Origin: Azotobacter salinestris
GTDB taxonomy: Bacteria; Pseudomonadota; Gammaproteobacteria; Pseudomonadales; Pseudomonadaceae
Direction of reading: 5' to 3'
Length of the DNA: 64,000 nucleotides
NCBI RefSeq assembly: GCF_009363155.1
Contig: NZ_CP045302.1
Location: 75,001-139,000 of the forward strand
The first letter of the stretch is position 1. The number at the start of each line of letters is the position of its first letter. The translations under genes and the position numbers were made by a program. Positions 49,117 through 57,086 of this stretch are shown here, one piece after another. The notes below the pieces were generated by a model, which worked only from the letters and a program-made list of their open reading frames with translations, searched no databases and had not been told where the DNA came from.

Positions 49117-50841
49117 ATGAACATCAAGTATGACTATGAAGCTGTCGTGATCGGCAGCGGTTTTGGGGGCTCGATCAATACCTGCCGCCTGGCCAAGCGC
49201 TGGCCGGGGGCAGTCCTGCTGCTGGAGCGTGGCAAGCGCTATCCCATGGGCTCGTTTCCGCGTTCCCCCCACGATATAGCGAACAGCTTCTGGAATCTGC
49301 TTCCCGAGCAGAGGCAACGACCAAAGTCCATTGCTGGTCAAGAAGCGCACGGACTGTTCGACATCAGAAATTTCGATCATATCGATGCGGTGGTCAGCGC
49401 CGGGTTGGGTGGCGGCTCGCTGATCTATGCCAACGTGTTCCTGGAGCCTCCCGAGGAGGTATTCGACGACAACTGGCCCGCAGCAGCCAGGAAAGAAGCC
49501 TTGCAGCCCTACTATGCGGTCAGCAAGGAAGTACTGGGGGCGAGACCGGTGCCGCAGGACAGTGACCCGCGGCGCAAGGTCATTCGCACCGAGCTGTTTC
49601 AGGAGTTCGCGCAATCCGAAGGGCGCGAGTCGAAGCTGCTGGACATCAATGTGTTCTTCGGCAACGACTTCGACAATCCGACCCCCATCGGCCTTCAGGA
49701 GAAGAACCGCTACGGGGCGGTGCAGACCTCCTGTGTGTACTGTGCGGAGTGCGACCTGGGCTGCAATACGCACTCCAAGAACTCCCTGGATCTCAACTAC
49801 CTGCATGTCGCCGAGCAGCGCCATGCGGCCCGCATAGAGACCGAGGCGCTCGGGCAGAAAATCGTTCCCCTGAACGAGCGGGGCGAGGAGGATCCGTCGG
49901 CGACCGGGGAGCATGGCTACCGGGTCTATTGGCTCGATCTCAAGAACGGGCATGCCCAGTGCAGTGCCCTGAGCCGTCGCGTGGTGGTGTCCGCCGGTAC
50001 GCTGGGTTCCACCGAACTGCTGATGCGCTGCCGGGATCTTTACAAGACGCTGCCCGGTATCAGCCCGCAACTGGGGCAGCACTTTTCCGCCAATGGGGAT
50101 TTTCTCTCCTTTGTGATCGATGGAAAGAAAGCGGCCAATCCGAACTATGGCCCGGTCATCACCCAGGGTACGGATTACAACCTGCTCAAGGATTTCGACC
50201 GCAAGCACGCCTTCATCCTCGAGGACGCCAGCTATCCGAACTTTGCCGCCTGGTATACCGAGGGCATCCGGCCTGGGCTTTCGCACTTCCATGCCTTCGT
50301 GCGTACCGTGCGGCTGATGGCTTCTCGTTTCCTGCAGGGCCTCAGTACCGGGCATATCGGCTATGCCTTCAACGAGCTGCTCAAGGGTGGCCTGTCCTAT
50401 ACCAGCATCGTGCTGCTGTGCATGGGCATCGACAAGGGCAACGGCGTGATGAGTCTTTGCAAGGAGGGATTCATCCACGTGAAGTGGCCCTACAAGGAAA
50501 ACATGGGCCTCTATGGCGCCATCGAGCGCATGGGCAAGCGCTTCCGGGACTGGACTGGCGCCAAGGCCTTCGTGCCCCTGCCGAACTGGCTATGGCCCAT
50601 GAAGCGCAATGTGACCGTGCATGCGCTGGGCGGCTGCCGTCTGGCCGACAGTCCGCAGCGGGGGGTGACCAGTGCGGCACCGGAAACCTTTGGCCAGGTG
50701 TTCGGCTATCAGGGGCTCTATGTGGCCGACGGCGCCTTGCTGCCCACCGCCGTGGGGGCAAATCCGGTGGCGACCATCAGCGCGCTTTCCGAGCGGGTGG
50801 CCGAGGGCATCACCGGGATCCGCCCCACGGCGGATCTCTAA
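49117..50841 (+). CDS. GMC-family oxidoreductase, cholesterol-oxidase-like
   Basis: The 574-residue flavoprotein has an N-terminal FAD Rossmann motif VIGSGFGGS (residues 11-19), the segment GLGGGSLIYANV and the C-terminal GMC block GLYVADGALLPTAVGANPVATI. A four-cysteine motif (Cys206, Cys209, Cys212, Cys216 in CVYCAECDLGCN) is shared with cholesterol-oxidase-type members and resembles an iron-sulfur site. Oxidation of a sterol-like or polycyclic alcohol is the likely chemistry. I chose ATG at 49117 from the family N-terminus; an in-frame ATG at 49075 inside the patatin gene is less likely. A 144-bp gap follows. Confidence 0.88.
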   Translation: MNIKYDYEAVVIGSGFGGSINTCRLAKRWPGAVLLLERGKRYPMGSFPRSPHDIANSFWNLLPEQRQRPKSIAGQEAHGLFDIRNFDHIDAVVSAGLGGGSLIYANVFLEPPEEVFDDNWPAAARKEALQPYYAVSKEVLGARPVPQDSDPRRKVIRTELFQEFAQSEGRESKLLDINVFFGNDFDNPTPIGLQEKNRYGAVQTSCVYCAECDLGCNTHSKNSLDLNYLHVAEQRHAARIETEALGQKIVPLNERGEEDPSATGEHGYRVYWLDLKNGHAQCSALSRRVVVSAGTLGSTELLMRCRDLYKTLPGISPQLGQHFSANGDFLSFVIDGKKAANPNYGPVITQGTDYNLLKDFDRKHAFILEDASYPNFAAWYTEGIRPGLSHFHAFVRTVRLMASRFLQGLSTGHIGYAFNELLKGGLSYTSIVLLCMGIDKGNGVMSLCKEGFIHVKWPYKENMGLYGAIERMGKRFRDWTGAKAFVPLPNWLWPMKRNVTVHALGGCRLADSPQRGVTSAAPETFGQVFGYQGLYVADGALLPTAVGANPVATISALSERVAEGITGIRPTADL

Positions 50842-50985
50842 AGAGAAGCGGCTTTTTACGGTATCCGGGCAGGGAAGACAGGTACCTGGCCGGCAGGCGC
50901 GACGTCTGCCGGCACCCTGACCGGGCCAGGGTCAATCGAGCAACGTCTGCGTGCCAGGCATTGGCCGCATCAGGACTGGATTCTT

Positions 50986-52479
50986 ATGGAACATTTTCCC
51001 GAATTCGATGAAATCCATGTGATTTCGGACATTCACATGGGGGGCGACACTCCCGATTTCCAGATTCTCCGGGAAACCGGGCGACTCGCCGGCTATATCG
51101 GCTGGGTGGGCCAGCAATGCCCCGAGGGGCGGGTGGCGCTGGTATTCAATGGCGATGTGTTCGATACCCTCGCCGAAAGCTCCACCGGATACATCGCCAT
51201 CGAGCGGGCCGTGGACGTCGTCGGCCGCATCATGGGCGATCCCTCATTCCGCGGCATCTGGGATGCGCTGGCGCACTTTGTGGCGCTGGAAGGGAGAACA
51301 CTGGTTTTCGTGATCGGCAACCATGACATCGAGATGTCTTTCACCGGCGTGCAGCGGCTGATCCTCAACCGGCTGGCGGGAGACGATCCGCTGAAGCGGG
51401 GCCGGATCGAGTTTTCCACCGTAGGGGCCGGTTACAGCTGCACGGTCGGAGGCGCCAGAGTCTATTGCACCCACGGCAACGAGGTGGATGCCTGGAACTA
51501 CAACCATTACGAGAGTCTGGCCAGGGTTGGGCGGCGCCTGAATGCCGGCCTCGGTTTCGATCTGCGCGAGTGGCGGCCCAATGCCGGAACGCGGATGGTC
51601 AAGGAGGTCATGAACAGCGTCAAGGAGCGCTACAAATGGATCGATCTGCTGAAGCCGGAAACCCAGGCTGCCGTCGGGACGCTGGTGGTGCTCGATCCCG
51701 CCCAGGCGAAAAAGATCGGCGACCTGTTATCCATCCTTGGAGAGAAGGTGCTGAGCGAAAAGGATATGAACCAGCGCCTTTCCGCCGATGATCCAGTCTC
51801 CCGGTCGCCGGAGTCGGTCGGCGCCGCCACGCCGGTGAAAGAGCCCTGGCTGGGGCCGAACCTGGGCGCGGCCGCGGTGCAGACGACCGTCGATGCGGAC
51901 AGCCTGCTGCTTCAGGCCGAAATGAATCTCGGCAAGCCTCTGTCCCAGCTGGCAGAGCAGGATGGCCAGCTGGGAACCGGGCAGCTGATCGTGGATCGCC
52001 TGACCGGCTGGATGCGCAATATCTCCAAGGACGAAGCCCTGCGCCGGGCCTTGAAGGACTGGCTGGCCGACGACAGGAGCTTCGATCTGCAGGATCGGGA
52101 CGACACCTTCAAGGCGGTTACCGCCAATGTGGGACAGTCCGTCGACTTCATCGTGACGGGGCACACCCACCTGGAGCGGGCGATCGACATGGGCCGCGGT
52201 CGTTACTACTTCAACTGTGGCACCTGGATTCGCCTGTTGCGCTTCAGCCAGGCCATGCTCAAGGATCAGGCATCCTTCAAACCCGTCTATGACGTATTGA
52301 TGGACGGGCGCATGGAAACCATCGACAAGGCGAAATTCGGAGACGCTTCCTTTGTCATGAACCAGACCAGCGCCGTTTCCATCCGGCAGGAAGGCGGACA
52401 GGTGGTAGGTCGTCTCTACCATGTATTGGGTGACGGTACGGGGACTCCCGAAGAAGTCCGCAAATTCGCGAGGCCCTGA
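50986..52479 (+). CDS. Calcineurin-like metallophosphoesterase
   Basis: The 497-residue protein carries the full metallophosphoesterase motif set: DIH (Asp15, His17), GD (Asp57), GNHD (Asn112-Asp114), His163 in CTHGNE and GHTH (His393, His395). This is a binuclear-metal phosphoesterase related to UDP-diacylglucosamine hydrolase-type enzymes. An insert of roughly 200 residues separates the last two motifs. It overlaps nothing but is followed after two bases by the CHAT gene, so the pair is surely cotranscribed. The natural substrate is unknown. Confidence 0.87.
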   Translation: MEHFPEFDEIHVISDIHMGGDTPDFQILRETGRLAGYIGWVGQQCPEGRVALVFNGDVFDTLAESSTGYIAIERAVDVVGRIMGDPSFRGIWDALAHFVALEGRTLVFVIGNHDIEMSFTGVQRLILNRLAGDDPLKRGRIEFSTVGAGYSCTVGGARVYCTHGNEVDAWNYNHYESLARVGRRLNAGLGFDLREWRPNAGTRMVKEVMNSVKERYKWIDLLKPETQAAVGTLVVLDPAQAKKIGDLLSILGEKVLSEKDMNQRLSADDPVSRSPESVGAATPVKEPWLGPNLGAAAVQTTVDADSLLLQAEMNLGKPLSQLAEQDGQLGTGQLIVDRLTGWMRNISKDEALRRALKDWLADDRSFDLQDRDDTFKAVTANVGQSVDFIVTGHTHLERAIDMGRGRYYFNCGTWIRLLRFSQAMLKDQASFKPVYDVLMDGRMETIDKAKFGDASFVMNQTSAVSIRQEGGQVVGRLYHVLGDGTGTPEEVRKFARP

Positions 52480-52481
52480 AC

Positions 52482-54452
52482 ATGGAAGACGCTTCCGCCA
52501 TTGCCAGTGTCAAGCTGGAGCTGTTACGGAGCGGGCCGGCCCATAATCAGCTGCTGTCCCCTCTGACCACCTATATCGCGCTGTGCGGCTCCGATGGGCC
52601 GGTGACGCTGAACATGCCCTTCGAGCAACGCCAGTTGCTGAGCCGCCTGCAACGCCTGCGCTATCAGCTGGACAGGACCCAGACTTCCGAGGATCAGCGC
52701 GAGTCGGAGCTGCGCGATCTGGGCGAAGTGATCGGCAAGGTGCTGGGACAGGTGCCTACGCTGCTGGCCGAGCTGGGCAGCGCCAGTTGCACTACCGGCC
52801 GGCTCGTCCATCTGCGCCTGGTGATGTCCGCCTTCGAACTGGGCATGGTGCCTTTCGAGACCGCGATCGCTGCAGAGGGTTTTCCGGGAGCCGGCTCCCC
52901 TCTGTTCCTGCAGACGCGCATGCCGATCTGCGTGACCCGCGAGTTCCGCCGTGGCCGCGCCCTGCCGCTCGAGTGGAACCGGGAGCCTCGCATACTTTTC
53001 GCCTTCGCGGCGCCGGATGGGCTGTATGTGCCGGCCCAGAGCCATCTGCAGGCCTTGCGGGAAGCCATCGAACCCTGGGTCAGGATCAAGGAAGACCCCA
53101 AGGCCCGCGTCGAGGAAGTCAAGAGGCGGCTGACGGTGCTGCCCAACGCCTCTCTCGAGCAAATCCGCACGCTCTGTGCCTCGGGCGAGTTCACCCATGT
53201 GCACATCCTGGCCCACGGCAAATCCTTCCGGCATTGCGGGGACGAGCGCTATGGCCTGGCCCTGTGCGCCGAAGGCAGCACGGCGACCGACGTCGTGGAT
53301 GGGGAGCGGCTGGCCATCGCATTGATCGCTACCGATCCGCTGGGCCATACCCGGCACCGCCCGACGCTGGTCAGTCTGGCAACGTGCGATTCCGGCAACA
53401 TCAATTCGCTTCTGACGCCGGGGGGCAGCATCGCCCACGAACTGCATGCAGCGGGCATCCCCTGGGTCGTCGCCTCCCAGTTCCCGCTGTGGATGAAGGC
53501 TTCGGCCGTTGCGGTCAGGGAGCTGTATTCCGGGCTGCTGAAGGGAGCGGATCCGCGCTGGGTGCTTTATGAGCTGCGCCAGCGTCTGCGCACGGATGTT
53601 CCGGAAACCCACGACTGGGCCAGCATCGTGGCCTACTCGACCGTCTCCAAGGATTTCGAGCAGCAGGTCGGCCAGTTCCGTGACCAGCAGATGCGGCGGC
53701 GGATCGAGGTCAAGTTCGAGCGGATCGACGAGTTGGTCGGCGCCAACAGCGAGGCTGGAGCCGAGCGTCCGATGCTGACAGAGGCCCAGAAGCAGGAGCT
53801 GGCACCGCTCGCCGCGGCCATTCGTGCGGATCTGGAAAGCTGGCGGGCCGAGTCGGGATGTCTGCTGCCGGGCAACACGGAAATGGCCCACCGGTTCGGT
53901 ATCAGCGGCGCCTGTGAAAAGCGTCTGGGCATCGCCTTCAACCAGATCGATGAATCGGCCGAGCAGCAGGCCTATGAAGCCTGCCGGGATTTCTACCTGC
54001 AGGCCTGGAGGCTCGATCCCTGCAACCACTGGGTCATTACCCAGTATCTGGCGATACGGGCCATCCTGGCACTACGGGAAGAAACGGGCCGGCCGGCGGA
54101 TACGGTCGAGCAGGAAACGAGGCAACTGGCGGCCGAGTACGGTGTGATCTGGCAGGCGGTTCGTCAGGTGGTCGACTGGCGCATACGCAACTTGACGGGA
54201 CGTGAGCAGGCTTATGCCTACAGTACGCAAGCGGAGCTGGATCTGCTCGGGACCGTCTATGCCGGGGACATATCTGGCGAGACGCTGAAAGGCCAGTTGG
54301 CCTCGCACTGCAAGGCCCTGCGGGAGCGGGAGGCACTCAATGCCCTGCCGCTGGTTTCGGCACGCCGTCAGTTCCGGCGTTATCTGCAGGACTGGCCCAG
54401 CCCGCTGTGGAACGATCTGGCCAGAACCGCGCTGGAGAATCTGTCCCCATAA
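52482..54452 (+). CDS. CHAT-domain (caspase-like) peptidase
   Basis: The 656-residue protein contains a CHAT domain at about residues 165-400, with the catalytic His245 in HVHILAHGKS and Cys302 in SLATCDSGN, followed by the family segment GIPWVVASQFPLWMKASAVAV. The N-terminal 165 residues are helical and the C-terminal 250 residues are helical and may be a TPR-like or regulatory region. CHAT proteases are related to caspases and separase and often act in bacterial immunity or stress after activation by a partner. The closely coupled metallophosphoesterase gene is the obvious partner. No target is evident. Confidence 0.87.
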   Translation: MEDASAIASVKLELLRSGPAHNQLLSPLTTYIALCGSDGPVTLNMPFEQRQLLSRLQRLRYQLDRTQTSEDQRESELRDLGEVIGKVLGQVPTLLAELGSASCTTGRLVHLRLVMSAFELGMVPFETAIAAEGFPGAGSPLFLQTRMPICVTREFRRGRALPLEWNREPRILFAFAAPDGLYVPAQSHLQALREAIEPWVRIKEDPKARVEEVKRRLTVLPNASLEQIRTLCASGEFTHVHILAHGKSFRHCGDERYGLALCAEGSTATDVVDGERLAIALIATDPLGHTRHRPTLVSLATCDSGNINSLLTPGGSIAHELHAAGIPWVVASQFPLWMKASAVAVRELYSGLLKGADPRWVLYELRQRLRTDVPETHDWASIVAYSTVSKDFEQQVGQFRDQQMRRRIEVKFERIDELVGANSEAGAERPMLTEAQKQELAPLAAAIRADLESWRAESGCLLPGNTEMAHRFGISGACEKRLGIAFNQIDESAEQQAYEACRDFYLQAWRLDPCNHWVITQYLAIRAILALREETGRPADTVEQETRQLAAEYGVIWQAVRQVVDWRIRNLTGREQAYAYSTQAELDLLGTVYAGDISGETLKGQLASHCKALREREALNALPLVSARRQFRRYLQDWPSPLWNDLARTALENLSP

Positions 54453-54509
54453 GTTCGAGCGAGCGTTCGGCATGAACGTAACGCTCTCGGCTGATGTTGC
54501 CAAGACATA

Positions 54510-54573
54510 GGGTCTGTTGACGTTTTGGCGTAGGCCGCGGCAACGCGGCTCACGTCAAAGCGTCAACAGACCC
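54510..54573. repeat. 64-bp MITE-like inverted repeat flanked by TA
   Basis: The element folds on itself almost completely: 26 of 30 positions pair around a GCAA tetraloop, with perfect outer arms GGGTCTGTTGACG / CGTCAACAGACCC. TA lies on both sides (54508-54509 and 54574-54575), as expected for an IS630/Tc1-mobilised miniature element. The arms differ from the ends of the IS630 copy at 7539. Neither strand has a T tract directly after it, so a plain terminator is less likely. Confidence 0.55.
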
Positions 54574-54578
54574 TAGAT

Positions 54579-54612
54579 AAAAAAACAGGCAATCCCCCAG
54601 TTTTGCCGGGGG
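54579..54612 (-). terminator. Possible terminator of the SUV3-like helicase gene
   Basis: Read on the minus strand, the arms CCCCC and GGGGG (54594-54598 and 54608-54612), with an alternative stem GGCAA/TTGCC, precede a run of seven T residues (54579-54585). This places a plausible intrinsic terminator about 85 bases after the helicase stop. Confidence 0.5.
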
Positions 54613-54696
54613 AAATCAACGATATACGCTCCGTGAAACGGCCATTCTTTGAGCGTCCGATATCGAGGCCTGCATCCTGGGCCAGGACCAAACGTC

Positions 54697-56781
54697 CTAG
54701 CGGCGTCTGCGCGTCGCGCTCAGGATCTCGAGGATGCGGTCGTTGAGCTCCTCCCGACGCTCCCTGGCCGCTTCCTCCTCGATGAAGTATTCCGGCAACG
54801 CGCGCCACAGGTGGATGTACACCTCGAGCTCGTGCAGGGTTTCCTCCAGGCTGCGCAGATCCTGCAGGCGTCCCGGGTGTGGCAGCGGCACCACGCCGCC
54901 CTGATGGACATGGCGCAGCCAGGCCAGGGCGCTGAGCCGTGCCGGACTTTCCGGTCCGCCGTGGATCGGCACGCTGGCGAAGATCCAGCGCAGGCGCAGG
55001 TCGATGGCCGGGTCGTCGAGCCGCTTGATCCAGTTCATCAGCTCTTCCGGCAGCACCGCCATGAAATGCCTGCCGTAGTTCACCGACTCGATGAAGGTCA
55101 GCCAGACCCTGAGCAGGCTGCGCTCGCCGAGGGCGTCGGCCAGGGTCTTCAGGTGGCCGTAGCTTGGGCGCACCGCGAATTTCTTGAGGTCCAGCGGCGG
55201 GTCGGGCTCGTCCAGTCCGCGCCGGATGGTGTGGATCACGGTGTGCTCGAACCCTCCGGCCAGACCGCTTTCGGAAAAGCCGTAACGCCCGGCGCGCCCG
55301 GCGATCTGCTTGATCTCCTGACCGGTCAGGGTGCGCACCGTCACCCCGTCGAACTTCTCGTCGGTCCTGAAATAGAGGCGATGGGCCGGCAGGTTGAGGC
55401 CCATGCCGATCGCGTCCGTGGCGACCATGATCTCCACTTCGCCCTCGCGGAAGCGTCTTGCCTGTTCGCGCCGGACGACCGGCGACAGGGCGCCGTAGAT
55501 CACCGCGGCGCTGCGCCCCCGCTGCTCCAGCAGCGCCTTGAGCTCCAGCACGCCGCGGCGGCTGAAGTCGACGATGATGGAGCCGGCCGGAATCCGCTGC
55601 AGACTCGGCGGTTTCGAGTCGATGGCCAGCGGCGTGAGGCGCCGGGTGCGCTCGATCACCAGCTCGTCGTTGCAGATCCGGCACAGGTGCTCCAGCGACG
55701 GCGTCACCAGCTCCGGACCGGTCATGATCAGCCGCTCGGTGTAGGCGCCGACCAGCGCGTCGGTCCAGGCCCAGCCGCGCTGGGCATCGCCCAGCAGCTG
55801 CACCTCGTCGACGATCACCACGTCGAAGCGGATGTTCTGGAAGCGGCCGAATTCCTCCATGGTGCAGCAGTAGTGCGTGGCACCCTCGCGGATGATCTGT
55901 TCCTCGCCGGTGATCAGGGTGCAGGGGATGCCCTGTTCCTCCAGGCGCTCCTGGTTCTCCAGGGCCATCAGTCGCAGCGGCGAGAGATACAGGGCGCTAC
56001 CCGCCCTGGCGGCCTGCTCCATGGCCCGGTGCGTCTTGCCGCTGTTGGTCGGCCCCAGGTAGGCCAGCCAGCGGCGCTTCAGACGCCGCGCCCGGTACAG
56101 CTCGTGGTACTGGCTGAAGCGGGCGTCGGTACGGCGCAGCTCGCTGAGCACCATGGCCGTGCGCATCCGCTCCTTCAGCTCGAGAAAGTGCTTGCGCAGG
56201 CGCCGCGGGCTCTGGCGCAACAGGCGGATCAGCACCGGCCGCTCCACCTGGTCGAGGTCGAAGTCCTCGGCGAGCTCGAGCAGGGTTTCCAGGTTGCGCC
56301 GGTAGGACGCCAGCTGGGCGGCGTGCAGCGACTCGACCTCGGCCTCGTCGAGCACCCGGTTGTCCGGGAACTCCAGCTCGGCCGGCAGGTGCAGCGGCTC
56401 GCCGTGCAGCTCCAGGGTCAGCGTGTAATGCGCGCCATGGCGGAACAGGTTCATCCGCCGGGTGAACCAGCGGGCGAAGTCGACCCAGTTCGGATACTTC
56501 GATAGCCGCGCCAGGGTGGCCTGCTGCTCGTCCTCGGGCAACTCGGCGTAGTAGGCCTGGAAGGGTTCGAGGAGCAGGTCGAGGCGCTTCTGCAGGCGGC
56601 CCTGCAGCTTGCTCCAGAACACATCCGCGCGGTGGACCTGGCGCAGACCGGGTATGGCGTAGATCACCTGGCGTGGCACGGCGCCGACCTCGACCGGCGT
56701 GCCGAACGCCGTGAGTGCCACCGGCGCCTGCTGCGCCCTGCCTGCTTCCAGATCTTCGAACAACTGCTGGCGCCCTGTCAT
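54697..56781 (-). CDS. SUV3-like DExH-box RNA helicase
   Basis: The 694-residue protein resembles mitochondrial SUV3 helicases. Walker A GPTNSGKTHRAM lies near residue 241, the Walker B DEVQLLGD near 324, motif III-like TGPELVTP, and the C-terminal helicase motifs YGALSPVVRREQARRF, ATDAIGMGLN and QIAGRAGRYG follow. The N-terminal 230 residues and the C-terminal region are specific to this subfamily. It probably unwinds RNA in degradation or maturation. The start at 56781 has a strong AGGAGGTGAG site; in-frame upstream ATGs at 56862 and 56796 lack one. Confidence 0.9.
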   Translation of the reverse strand: MTGRQQLFEDLEAGRAQQAPVALTAFGTPVEVGAVPRQVIYAIPGLRQVHRADVFWSKLQGRLQKRLDLLLEPFQAYYAELPEDEQQATLARLSKYPNWVDFARWFTRRMNLFRHGAHYTLTLELHGEPLHLPAELEFPDNRVLDEAEVESLHAAQLASYRRNLETLLELAEDFDLDQVERPVLIRLLRQSPRRLRKHFLELKERMRTAMVLSELRRTDARFSQYHELYRARRLKRRWLAYLGPTNSGKTHRAMEQAARAGSALYLSPLRLMALENQERLEEQGIPCTLITGEEQIIREGATHYCCTMEEFGRFQNIRFDVVIVDEVQLLGDAQRGWAWTDALVGAYTERLIMTGPELVTPSLEHLCRICNDELVIERTRRLTPLAIDSKPPSLQRIPAGSIIVDFSRRGVLELKALLEQRGRSAAVIYGALSPVVRREQARRFREGEVEIMVATDAIGMGLNLPAHRLYFRTDEKFDGVTVRTLTGQEIKQIAGRAGRYGFSESGLAGGFEHTVIHTIRRGLDEPDPPLDLKKFAVRPSYGHLKTLADALGERSLLRVWLTFIESVNYGRHFMAVLPEELMNWIKRLDDPAIDLRLRWIFASVPIHGGPESPARLSALAWLRHVHQGGVVPLPHPGRLQDLRSLEETLHELEVYIHLWRALPEYFIEEEAARERREELNDRILEILSATRRRR

Positions 56782-57086
56782 GCTCACCTCCTGCATCGGG
56801 CCGGACAAGGCCGGTATCCACCCGGCCATGGCTCCGGGGGCTGGTTCAACATCCATGAGCACAAGCAGTGCGTCCTGGTTTGCTTATGGCGCCACCCTCA
56901 CGCCGAACCAGCATAGCGCGACCGGTCGGCGAGCGGCATGCGAGGCAGTTGGCCGGGGGCGTGGGACATTCCCGGCCCAGTCATGGGCCAACTGCACCCG
57001 AAAGCCCCCAGGCGAAGCCCTGTCCTTCCTGTCCGAGCCGGCAATCCGCCCAGGTCGGACGCTGCCCATGCCATAGGCACAGTGGC
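56782..57086. other. Intergenic region between two minus-strand genes
   Basis: No gene is apparent. Perfect ten-base inverted arms GCAGTTGGCC (56945-56954) and GGCCAACTGC (56986-56995), with a further GCCGGG/CCCGGC pairing inside, form a stable hairpin after the stop of the upstream gene. The rest should carry the helicase promoter. Confidence 0.45.

Noticed and set aside
54510-54573. Intrinsic terminator for the CHAT gene
   Set aside because: The hairpin is followed by A-rich rather than T-rich sequence on the plus strand and by no T tract on the minus strand; TA flanks fit a miniature element better.
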